Of a DNA stretch of 5,417 nt, positions 1 through 5,417 are shown in pieces (position 1 is the first letter of the stretch; each line of letters begins with the position of its first letter). The stretch is from Gemmatimonadales bacterium (GTDB taxonomy: Bacteria; Gemmatimonadota; Gemmatimonadetes; Gemmatimonadales; GWC2-71-9): NCBI GenBank assembly GCA_025924275.1, contig JAICEH010000153.1, positions 1 through 5,417 on the forward strand. The letters run 5' to 3'. The notes under the pieces were generated by a model. The model ran no database searches and was not told the origin of the DNA. It was given only the letters and a program-made list of their open reading frames with translations. A program made the translations under genes and the position numbers.

Positions 1-291
1 CCCCTCGATGTACGGCATCACGTAGTAGAGGAGGTCGCCCTCGCCGCCGGTGGTGAGGAACGGCACCACGTGCGGGTGGGAGAGCCGCGCCGCGAGCCGG
101 ATCTCGCGCTCGAACCGGTCCACGTTCACCGCGGCGGACATCTCCGGCGGCAGGACCTTGATCACCACCTTCCGGCCGACCCGCACCTCCTCGGCGAGGA
201 AGACGTGGCTCATCCCGCCGCCGCCGAGTTCGCGCTCGATGCGGTACTGGTCGCCGAGGTGGCGCTGCAGGCGCTCGGTCAGCTCGGTCAT
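1..291 (-). CDS. Serine/threonine protein kinase, N-terminal 97 residues (runs off left edge)
   Basis: This is the start of a second Hanks-type Ser/Thr kinase, expected to phosphorylate proteins using ATP in the cytoplasm. The reading frame is open from an ATG at 291 to the window edge. It shows the glycine loop LGGGGMSHVFLAEE (residues 22-35), the ATP-anchoring lysine K45 in VVIKV, the helix-C glutamate E63 in FEREI, and ends in the hinge region YVMPYIEG. The catalytic HRD and DFG motifs lie outside the window, so activity and the C-terminal architecture cannot be judged. By hand alignment 79 of 97 residues match the upstream kinase, without gaps. The start overlaps the stop of that kinase as ATGA, and a GGGGAG ribosome-binding site lies 8 bases upstream, so translation is probably coupled. 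I infer it is a tandem duplicate that may also carry membrane segments and TPRs. Confidence 0.93.
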   Translation of the reverse strand, partial: MTELTERLQRHLGDQYRIERELGGGGMSHVFLAEEVRVGRKVVIKVLPPEMSAAVNVDRFEREIRLAARLSHPHVVPFLTTGGEGDLLYYVMPYIEG

Positions 292-3200
292 CGCTTCGGC
301 TCCCCGCTGAGTTGGGCCAGGCGCTGCTTCACCTCCGCTACCACCGGCTGCAGCTCGGGGTCGGCGTCCCGCCACAGGTCCACGAACTTCTGGTACCAGT
401 CGGCGGCCTTCGCGCGGTCGCCCTTCTGCTCGTACAGTTCGCCGAGGCGGCGGTGGGCCAGCGGGATGGCGGCCTCCTCGAAGCTGGCCGAGCCCGGCGC
501 CGGCCGGGTCAGGGCGCGCTCGTAGGCCGCGAGCGCGGAGTCCGTGTGGCCGGCCGCCTCCCAGATCCGGGCGCGCATGTGGTCGCTGCAACGGGCGCAC
601 GGGTCGGCGAAGGTGGGCGACTCCTGATCCGCCAGGCGCAGGGCCTCCTCGTAGCGGCCCGCCTCACGAGCGAGGACCGACGCCGCAGCCGCCCGGCCCG
701 GCACCCGGCGGCGGCCGGCCGCGTCGAGGTGGCGGTCGGCCTCGTCGAAGAGCCGGCGTGCCGTGGCGGTGTCACCCGACTCCGCGGCCGTCATCGCGCC
801 GAGATAGAGGCTGTTGCCGGAGGCGGCCTGGCGGCTCACACCGGGGAGGCGGAGGATCGAGTCGAAGCCGGCGGGGCTCAGCCGTGGCGCGGGCCGGAGC
901 AGGCGGTCCGCCGCCAGTTTCCGGCGGAAGGCCCCGATGGCCGTCGACGTGTCGCCGAGGATCGTGCCCTCCAGCGCCATCGAGTCGAGCAAGCGGTCCG
1001 CCAGGGCCAGGCGGCCCTGCACGATCGCCGCCCGGGCGCGCAGGCCGAGCGCCGCGAGCCGCACCGGGGAGCCCGGCGGGTTCAGCACCGGCAGCCGGGC
1101 CAGGCTGTCGGACCGGGCGTAGTTGCCTCCCGCGAAGGCATTGTCCGCGAGGAAGACGGCGCCGGCCGGGTGCGCCGGGTACTGCCGGGCGAAATCGGTG
1201 GCCACTGATTCCGCCTCGGCGGTCCGCCCCTGGCCCTCGAGGGAAACGGTGAGCCGTTCGAAGGCGAAGTAGGACGGGTCCCGCGCCAGTTGCTCGCGGG
1301 CCAGCGGCTCGGCCTCCGCGTAGCGGCCCAGCAGGTTGAGCAGGTAGGGGAGGTTGGTCCCGGACGTCCGGTCCGCCGGGTCGATCGCCTGGGCCCGCCT
1401 GAGGGCCGCGATCGCCGAGTCGGGGGTCGGGTCCACGCCGTAGAAGTACGAGCCGATCGCCAGCTCGCGCTCGAGCGGCGGCAGGCGGTCCCGGAGCCGG
1501 TAGGCCCGGGTGATCGCGTCGTCCCCGATCGAGTCGGCCACGCCGGCGCGGGGCACCACCACGCCCAGCTTGCGCCACGCCATCGCGAAGGAGGAGTCCG
1601 CGGCCACCGCCTCGCGGAGTGCGGCGTAGGCGGCCCGGTAGTCTCCCGCGTCGTCGAAACGAACCCCCTCCGAGTACTTCTTGAGCGCGGTGAGCGAGGC
1701 GGTGGTGGCGCGCTCCAGGCGCTCGGTGTTCTGCAGCGACTTGAGCGACTCCCCGATCCGCTCCCGGAGGGCCTTCGACAGCCGGTCCAGTGCGGCGAGG
1801 ATCTCGCTCTCGTCCTTCGCCGTCTCCCGGAGTGCCACCATCTCCCGGCCGTCCGAGGCGCCCACGATCCGGGCCGTCAGCACGAAGCCGCTGCCGACCG
1901 TGCCGATCTCGCCGGTGATGACCGCCTTGGCGTTCTCGCGCTGCGCCAGCTCGCGCGCCAGCTCGGAGTCGAGCGCCGTGGCGGGGTCGCGTTGCATCCG
2001 CTCCAGGCCGGCGCGCACGGTGCGGACGTCGAGGAGCCGGATCACCGGGCTCTGCGAGAGGTCCACCCGGAGGGCGTCGGTGACCGAGACCCCCAGCGCC
2101 GAGTCGGGGGTGCGGTTGGTGAAGTCGGCCAGCACCATCGGGTCGCGGGCGTCGAGCGCCCCGGTGGCCATCAGCGTGCCGACGCCGCCGACGCCGAGGT
2201 TCCGCGCCGCCATGTAACCGCCGGTGACCACGGCGAGCGCCCCGAACGCGAGGCCGCCGCCCAGCAGCGCGCGCTTCCAGGTGAACAGGGCGGGGAGGCC
2301 GGCCGGCGTGGCCACGTGCAGCCCCGTCGTCCGGGCCACCTGCCGCCGCCGCTCCTGCACCCCGGTGATCACCATGATCGGCAGCCCCACCGCCAGGAGC
2401 GCCAGCGCCGCTGGCATCACCCATTGCGGGAGCCCGACCCCCTTCGCCAGGGCGGCCACGACGGCCAGGACGGCCACCGCGGCCAGGGCGAAATACGCCG
2501 TCACCCGCAGCGGATGTGCGGACGTACCGACGTACCGTCGTCCCGTCGTCCCGCCCGCCGCGGGGTAGGGCGCGGTGGCCGCGGGCGTCACGCCCGCCGG
2601 CGTCAGCACCCCGGCCAGCGCCCGCAGGAGGTCGTCCGCGCTCTGGTACCGGTCGGCCGGCTTCTTCTCCAGGCAGCGGTGCACCACCGCCGCCAGGGGC
2701 GCCGGGATGGTGGGCCGGTAGCGCTGCACCGGGTCGGGGTGCTGCGTCACGTGCGCCGCGATCATCCCCTGGGGCGTCGGGGCGTCGAACGGCGGCCGGC
2801 CCGAGAGCATCTCGTAGGCCACGCAGCCCAGCGCATAGATGTCGGCCCGGTGGTCGGTGTGGGGATCGGCGACGGCCTGCTCCGGGCTCATGTACGTCGG
2901 CGTCCCGAGTGCCACGCCGATCGAGGTGAGCGTGCCTCCGCGGCCGCTCTCCGCCACCGCCTTCGCCACGCCGAAGTCGGTGACCAGGCCGTGGCCGCGG
3001 GAGAGGAGGATGTTGTCCGGCTTGATGTCGCGGTGGACGATCCCCTGGCGGTGCGCCTCCGCGAGCGCTTCGGCCGCGTCGCGGAGGATCTCGACCGCCT
3101 CGGGCACCGGCAGCTCCTGCTCCCGGCCCAGCTTGGCCCGCAGCGACTCGCCCTCGATGTAGGGCATGACGTAGAACAGGAGGTCCCCCCCGCCGCCGGC

Positions 3201-3440
3201 GGTGAGGAACGGGACCACGTGCGGGTGCTGCAGCCGGGCGGCGAGCCGGATCTCCCGCTCGAAACGCTCCACGCTCACCGCGGCGGACATCTCCGGCGGG
3301 AGCACCTTGATCACCACGCGGCGCCCGAGCTTGACCTCCTCGGCGAGGTAGACGCGGCTCATCCCCCCGCCCCCCAGCTCCCGCTCGATGCGGTACTGGT
3401 CGCCGAGGAGGCTGGTGAGGCGGGTGTCGAAGTCGGTCAG
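288..3440 (-). CDS. Membrane-anchored Ser/Thr protein kinase with TolB-like and TPR regions, CTG start
   Basis: A Hanks-type kinase of 1050 residues if started at the CTG at 3440. The kinase domain (about 16-278) is complete: glycine loop 22-35, K45, E63, HRD with catalytic D138, K140, N143, DFG at 155-157, Thr/Ser-rich activation loop (T170, T172, S173), GTPTYMSPE at 179-187 and DIYALG near 200. A Pro/Ala-rich linker follows. Three hydrophobic segments lie near 313-332, 340-360 and 391-411, with ERRRQ between the second and third fitting a cytoplasmic loop; this puts the C-terminal part outside the membrane. Residues about 434-570 resemble the TolB-like domain found before TPRs in such kinases (VLADFTNRTPDSALG), and TPR-like helices fill about 580-1045, with a CxxC pair at C948/C951. 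The start rests on gapless alignment with the paralogue; the upstream stop is at 3468-3470 and no in-frame ATG, GTG or TTG lies between it and the ATG at 3362, which falls inside the glycine loop. Its substrates and signal are unknown. Confidence 0.93.
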   Translation of the reverse strand: MTDFDTRLTSLLGDQYRIERELGGGGMSRVYLAEEVKLGRRVVIKVLPPEMSAAVSVERFEREIRLAARLQHPHVVPFLTAGGGGDLLFYVMPYIEGESLRAKLGREQELPVPEAVEILRDAAEALAEAHRQGIVHRDIKPDNILLSRGHGLVTDFGVAKAVAESGRGGTLTSIGVALGTPTYMSPEQAVADPHTDHRADIYALGCVAYEMLSGRPPFDAPTPQGMIAAHVTQHPDPVQRYRPTIPAPLAAVVHRCLEKKPADRYQSADDLLRALAGVLTPAGVTPAATAPYPAAGGTTGRRYVGTSAHPLRVTAYFALAAVAVLAVVAALAKGVGLPQWVMPAALALLAVGLPIMVITGVQERRRQVARTTGLHVATPAGLPALFTWKRALLGGGLAFGALAVVTGGYMAARNLGVGGVGTLMATGALDARDPMVLADFTNRTPDSALGVSVTDALRVDLSQSPVIRLLDVRTVRAGLERMQRDPATALDSELARELAQRENAKAVITGEIGTVGSGFVLTARIVGASDGREMVALRETAKDESEILAALDRLSKALRERIGESLKSLQNTERLERATTASLTALKKYSEGVRFDDAGDYRAAYAALREAVAADSSFAMAWRKLGVVVPRAGVADSIGDDAITRAYRLRDRLPPLERELAIGSYFYGVDPTPDSAIAALRRAQAIDPADRTSGTNLPYLLNLLGRYAEAEPLAREQLARDPSYFAFERLTVSLEGQGRTAEAESVATDFARQYPAHPAGAVFLADNAFAGGNYARSDSLARLPVLNPPGSPVRLAALGLRARAAIVQGRLALADRLLDSMALEGTILGDTSTAIGAFRRKLAADRLLRPAPRLSPAGFDSILRLPGVSRQAASGNSLYLGAMTAAESGDTATARRLFDEADRHLDAAGRRRVPGRAAAASVLAREAGRYEEALRLADQESPTFADPCARCSDHMRARIWEAAGHTDSALAAYERALTRPAPGSASFEEAAIPLAHRRLGELYEQKGDRAKAADWYQKFVDLWRDADPELQPVVAEVKQRLAQLSGEPKR
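300..305 (-). promoter_or_regulatory. Ribosome-binding site of the second kinase
   Basis: On the minus strand GGGGAG sits 8 bases before the ATG at 291, inside the last codons of the upstream kinase. It supports the ATG at 291 as the true start. It also contrasts with the upstream kinase, which has no such site before its CTG start. Confidence 0.6.
2519..2550 (+). repeat. Four-unit octanucleotide tandem repeat in the kinase linker
   Basis: Four eight-base units read CGGACGTA, CCGACGTA, CCGTCGTC and CCGTCGTC, followed by a decaying CCGCCCGC. Because eight is not a multiple of three, the units encode different residues, TTGRRYVGTS at about 298-307 of the kinase, in the flexible linker just before the first membrane segment. 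The unit matches that of the array at 3585-3616 on the same strand. Confidence 0.6.
3151..3440 (-). repeat. Paralogous direct repeat (partner at 2-291)
   Basis: The stretch encoding the first 97 kinase residues aligns base for base, without gaps and at a constant offset of 3149, with 2-291. Similarity stops abruptly at the start codons: the sequences upstream of 291 and of 3440 are unrelated. This fits tandem gene duplication. The repeat may continue to the left of the window. Confidence 0.8.
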
Positions 3441-3572
3441 GGCGGGGTCCGGTGACGGTGGGACAACCTATCGAAGATGCAGGTATCCAACCGGTTCGGC
3501 CAGTGCGGGGCGGTTCCGTCCCGGCCGCGGCCGGCGGTATGTTCCCCGTCGCACCCTCCGGACAGGCTGAAG
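3441..3572. promoter_or_regulatory. Divergent intergenic spacer with expected promoters for both gene sets
   Basis: This is the only non-coding stretch in the window, and it lies between divergent genes, so both promoters should be here. For the rightward set a weak candidate is TTCCGT at 3514-3519 and TATGTT at 3538-3543 with an 18-base spacer. For the leftward set TAGGTT (complement of 3465-3470) could be a -10 element, but no good -35 is seen. No terminator or riboswitch-like structure is evident. That promoters are present is inferred from gene orientation; the exact boxes are guesses. Confidence 0.45.
3521..3534. repeat. Perfect 14-base palindrome in the divergent spacer
   Basis: CCGGCCGCGGCCGG equals its own reverse complement and does not extend further. 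It lies between the two candidate promoter boxes of the rightward gene set, a position where an operator could act. In sequence this rich in G and C such a palindrome may be chance, and no regulator gene is in the window. Confidence 0.3.
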
Positions 3573-4853
3573 ATGCCGAACCTCTCCGTCCTCCCGTCGT
3601 TCCGTCTTCCCGTCCTCTTCCTCGCCCTCGCCGTCGTCCCGGCCGCCGCCCAGGACGACCCCCTCCTCGCCCTCGCCGCGCGCTACCGGGCCGAGGCCAT
3701 CGCCTCGAAGCGGATCCTCCCGGAGCAGTTCTGGGAGGCGGTGGCCCCCGCGCTCGGGAGTGCCGCGCTCGGGGTCGAGGAGGTCGGCCGATCGGGGGAG
3801 GGCCGCCCGATCCGGACCGTGACCTTCGGGCGCGGGCCGACCCGTCTCCTCCTCTGGAGCCAGATGCACGGCGACGAGTCGAGCGCCACGATGGCGCTGG
3901 CCGACATCATCCGGTGGCTCGCCGATTCCGCCCCGGACCCGCGGCGCGACCGCATCGCCGAGCGGCTCACCGTGGTGCTGCTCCCGATGCTCAACCCCGA
4001 CGGGGCCGCGCGGTTCCGCCGCGAGAACGCCTGGGGCATCGACGTGAACCGCGACGCGCGGCGCCAGGTGACGCCGGAGGCGCGGGCGCTCAAGGCGGTC
4101 CGCGACCGGGTCGAGCCCCACTTCGCCTTCAACCTCCACGACCAGAACGGGCGCAGCCGGGCCGGCCGCGGCGGGCCGCCCGCCGCGTTCGCCCTGCTGG
4201 CGCCGGCCGCCGACTCCGCGCGCACCTGGACCCCGACCCGCCAGCGCGCGCGCCGGCTGGCGGCGGCGATGGCGACCGCGCTCGGCCGCCACCTGCCGGG
4301 CCGGATCGCGAAGTACGACGACACCTGGTCGGCCCGGGCCTTCGGCGACGCGATGCAGGCCTGGGGTGCCAGCACCGTGCTGCTGGAGACCGGCGCACTC
4401 GCCGGGGACCCGGAGAAGCAGCGGCTCCGCACCCTCAATGTGGTCGCCCTGCTCACCGCGCTGGAGGCGATCGCCGCCGACCCCGCGGTGCCGGGCCCCA
4501 CGGCGCCCTACGACGGCCTCCCCGGCAACGCCTCCACGCCGTACGACCTCCTCGTCGTGGGCGGCACCCTCCAGGTGCCCGGCCTCGCCCCGGTGCAGGC
4601 CGACCTGGGCTTCGTGCACGGGGGCGGCGTGGGGGCCACGGGCCTGCTCCTCGAGGACGTCGGCGACCTCCGGGACTTTGCCGCCGTGGACACCGTGGAC
4701 GCGTCGGGGCTCGTGCTCATCCCCTCGCCCGTGATGCTCGAGGCCGGCGGCGCGCGCCGTGGGATCCGCCTCGGCGCGCCGGCCCAGCTCGAAGCGCGGC
4801 GCGGCGCCGAAACCGCCTTCACCATCTCGCCGTCCGGAAGGGACCGGCCGTGA
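3573..4853 (+). CDS. Secreted M14-family zinc carboxypeptidase with an amidohydrolase-like C-terminal beta region
   Basis: A 426-residue metallopeptidase predicted to cleave peptides or peptide-like amide bonds outside the cytoplasmic membrane. The ATG at 3573 starts a signal peptide with a hydrophobic core (LPVLFLALAVV) and a likely cut after A26 (AAA before QDD); AGG six bases upstream is a modest ribosome-binding site. Zinc ligands are H99 and E102 in HGDE and H189 in NLHD. NPDG is at 141-144, the substrate-binding pair N159/R160 is in DVNRDAR, and the general base E272 is in LLETGAL, so the catalytic set is complete. Residues about 324-419 form a separate region with DLLVVGGTLQVPG and a later RRGIRLGAPA, patterns seen in the beta domain of amidohydrolases, but without their metal-binding barrel. 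The stop overlaps the next frame as GTGA. Substrate specificity cannot be read; a peptidoglycan or scavenged-peptide role is possible. A start at 3477 is unlikely because it would bury the signal peptide. Confidence 0.9.
   Translation: MPNLSVLPSFRLPVLFLALAVVPAAAQDDPLLALAARYRAEAIASKRILPEQFWEAVAPALGSAALGVEEVGRSGEGRPIRTVTFGRGPTRLLLWSQMHGDESSATMALADIIRWLADSAPDPRRDRIAERLTVVLLPMLNPDGAARFRRENAWGIDVNRDARRQVTPEARALKAVRDRVEPHFAFNLHDQNGRSRAGRGGPPAAFALLAPAADSARTWTPTRQRARRLAAAMATALGRHLPGRIAKYDDTWSARAFGDAMQAWGASTVLLETGALAGDPEKQRLRTLNVVALLTALEAIAADPAVPGPTAPYDGLPGNASTPYDLLVVGGTLQVPGLAPVQADLGFVHGGGVGATGLLLEDVGDLRDFAAVDTVDASGLVLIPSPVMLEAGGARRGIRLGAPAQLEARRGAETAFTISPSGRDRP
3585..3616 (+). repeat. Four-unit octanucleotide tandem repeat within signal-peptide codons
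   Basis: Four eight-base units read TCCGTCCT, CCCGTCGT, TCCGTCTT and CCCGTCCT, consensus YCCGTCNT. They encode the hydrophobic start of the peptidase signal peptide (around VLPSFRLPVL). The period and core match the array at 2519-2550, about 1 kb away on the same strand. Confidence 0.6.
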
Positions 4854-5005
4854 CCGCCTGCGCCTTCCACTTCGGAGCCACGGTGCCCTGGGAGGAGTTC
4901 CCCCGGATCGCCGACCGGCTTCGCGCGCGGGGCGCGGACTCCGCGATCGGGAATCCCATCGGGCTCGAGGCATTCCACGATCCCGCCGAGGTGATCGCGC
5001 AGTGA
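4850..5005 (+). pseudogene. Remnant of a VOC (glyoxalase-type) family protein, internally deleted
   Basis: A 51-codon frame starting with GTG. I recognise two pieces of the common VOC family layout. Residues about 5-29 (FHFGATVPWEEF then IADRLRARGAD) match the region with the conserved HFG strand followed by the helix ending in GVDF/GADF. Residues about 33-49 (GNPIGLEAFHDPAEVIA) match the C-terminal GN-(A/P)-(I/L)-E-(F/L)-K-x-F-x-D-P segment. The stretch normally between them, containing the RFxGxPGEQxTMFFxDPS metal-site region, is missing, as is the whole N-terminal half. Full members are roughly 130-140 residues, so this cannot be a normal VOC enzyme. The frame has no internal stop and overlaps both neighbours as GTGA, so it may still be translated and couple translation of the oxidoreductase. 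The family match is from memory of the motif pattern, not a search; an unrelated small protein is the alternative. Confidence 0.55.
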
Positions 5006-5417
5006 CCGCCCGGGGGAGGCCGGTGGACGTGGTGATCGTCGGGGCGGGGGTGATGGGCTCGAGCGTGGCCTGGCACCTGGCCGTACAGGGGGTCCGCCGC
5101 ATCCGGCTCCTCGACCGCGCCACGGCACCGGGCGCGGGCAGCACCGGGCGCGCCACCGGCGGGTTCCGGGTGCAGTACGACACCGCGGCGAACGTCCGGC
5201 TGTCGGTCCGGTCGCGGGAGAAGCTGCTCGCCTTCGAGGAGGAGGTCGGCGCCGACCCCGAGTACCGGCCCAGGGGCTACCTCTTCGTGGCTCGGCGAGC
5301 GGACGACCTGGCGCTGCTGCGCGAGGCGCAGGCGGTCCAGCACGGCGCCGGCGCCCCGTGGCCGCGCGAGGTGAGCGCCGAGGAGGTGCTGGCGCTCAAC
5401 CCGGCACTGGTGCCCGA
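5002..5417 (+). CDS. DAO-type FAD-dependent oxidoreductase, N-terminal part (runs off right edge)
   Basis: The first 138 codons of a flavoprotein in the D-amino-acid oxidase / sarcosine oxidase / glycine oxidase group, which oxidise amines or amino acids using FAD. The Rossmann dinucleotide motif VIVGAGVMGSSVAWHLA is at residues 12-27 (GAGVMG at 14-19), and D38 ends the second strand where the FAD ribose is held. GSTGRATGGFR at about 46-56 followed by NVRLS matches the family's second conserved block near the flavin, and GYLFVA appears near 93. The substrate-determining part is beyond the window. GTG at 5002 overlaps the upstream TGA; GTG codons at 5023 or 5029 are alternatives, better placed with respect to the GGGGGAGG at 5012-5019 and leaving a shorter leader before the first strand. 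The frame is firm, the exact start is not. Confidence 0.88.
   Translation, partial: MTARGRPVDVVIVGAGVMGSSVAWHLAVQGVRRIRLLDRATAPGAGSTGRATGGFRVQYDTAANVRLSVRSREKLLAFEEEVGADPEYRPRGYLFVARRADDLALLREAQAVQHGAGAPWPREVSAEEVLALNPALVP
5012..5019 (+). promoter_or_regulatory. Purine-rich ribosome-binding site that questions the oxidoreductase start
   Basis: GGGGGAGG lies downstream of the GTG at 5002 and upstream of GTG codons at 5023 (3-base gap) and 5029 (9-base gap). If used, it favours one of the later starts, giving a protein beginning at or just before the first FAD-binding strand. It might instead simply encode Arg-Gly-Arg. Confidence 0.4.

Noticed and set aside
772..2424. A 550-codon minus-strand frame within the kinase gene in another frame
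   Set aside because: Very Gly/Ala/Arg-rich translation without domains; it overlaps the membrane and TPR regions of the kinase read in the correct frame.
3360..3362. ATG at 3362 as the start of the large kinase
   Set aside because: It falls inside the ATP-binding glycine loop, and the paralogue has 26 further residues that align in frame upstream.
1290..3455. A 721-codon open frame on the plus strand opposite the kinase gene
   Set aside because: It is rich in Arg, Gly, His and Pro with no recognisable domain, and lies entirely antisense to a gene with clear kinase motifs. Long antisense frames are expected where third codon positions are nearly all G or C.
3477..3572. An upstream ATG at 3477 extending the peptidase by 32 residues
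   Set aside because: The extra residues are Pro/Arg/Ser-rich and would precede, and so spoil, the signal peptide that begins cleanly at the ATG at 3573.
3452..4849. Upstream extension of the VOC remnant, whose frame has no stop back to 3452
   Set aside because: The translation there is an Arg/Pro/Gly shadow of the peptidase gene with no VOC-like N-terminal motif.
4848..4856. Programmed frameshift fusing the peptidase to the VOC remnant
   Set aside because: There is no slippery heptamer or evident stimulatory structure at the overlap; simple GTGA stop-start coupling explains the arrangement.
3468..5183. A 571-codon open frame on the minus strand opposite the peptidase and oxidoreductase
   Set aside because: Low-complexity Arg/Gly/Pro/Glu composition and no motif; it is a shadow of genes with intact catalytic residues.

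Overview
The window is uniformly GC-rich and tightly packed, with gene-end overlaps of four bases. Its dominant gene is a membrane-anchored serine/threonine kinase carrying a TolB-like domain and a long TPR tail. That architecture is typical of Gemmatimonadota and, less often, Acidobacteria. I infer a Gemmatimonadota-like bacterium from protein style alone; no rRNA or other marker gene is present.

The left two thirds (1-3440) is transcribed leftward. It holds two tandem paralogous kinases: a complete one of about 1050 residues, then the first 97 residues of a second that runs off the left edge. They overlap as ATGA. Their N-termini align without gaps from residue 1. This alignment shows that the large kinase most likely starts at a CTG codon at 3440, where its paralogue has ATG; the only in-frame ATG nearby lies inside the ATP-binding glycine loop.

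A spacer of 132 bases (3441-3572) separates the leftward kinases from a rightward set and must hold both promoters. The rightward set begins with a secreted M14 zinc carboxypeptidase (3573-4853) that keeps all expected catalytic residues. Its C-terminal 100 residues resemble the beta-domain halves of an amidohydrolase with the catalytic barrel missing. Next is a 51-codon frame (4850-5005) that reads as an internally deleted remnant of a VOC/glyoxalase-type protein. Last is the start of a DAO-type FAD-dependent oxidoreductase (5002 to the right edge). These three are joined by two GTGA overlaps and look like one transcription unit.

The kinases would sense or relay extracytoplasmic signals through the TPR region. 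No direct functional link to the peptidase/oxidoreductase unit is visible beyond the shared divergent spacer. Two short arrays of a related eight-base unit, one in the kinase linker and one in the peptidase signal-peptide codons, suggest a dispersed simple repeat that inserts into tolerant coding positions. No RNA genes, CRISPR arrays, insertion sequences or convincing terminators were seen.
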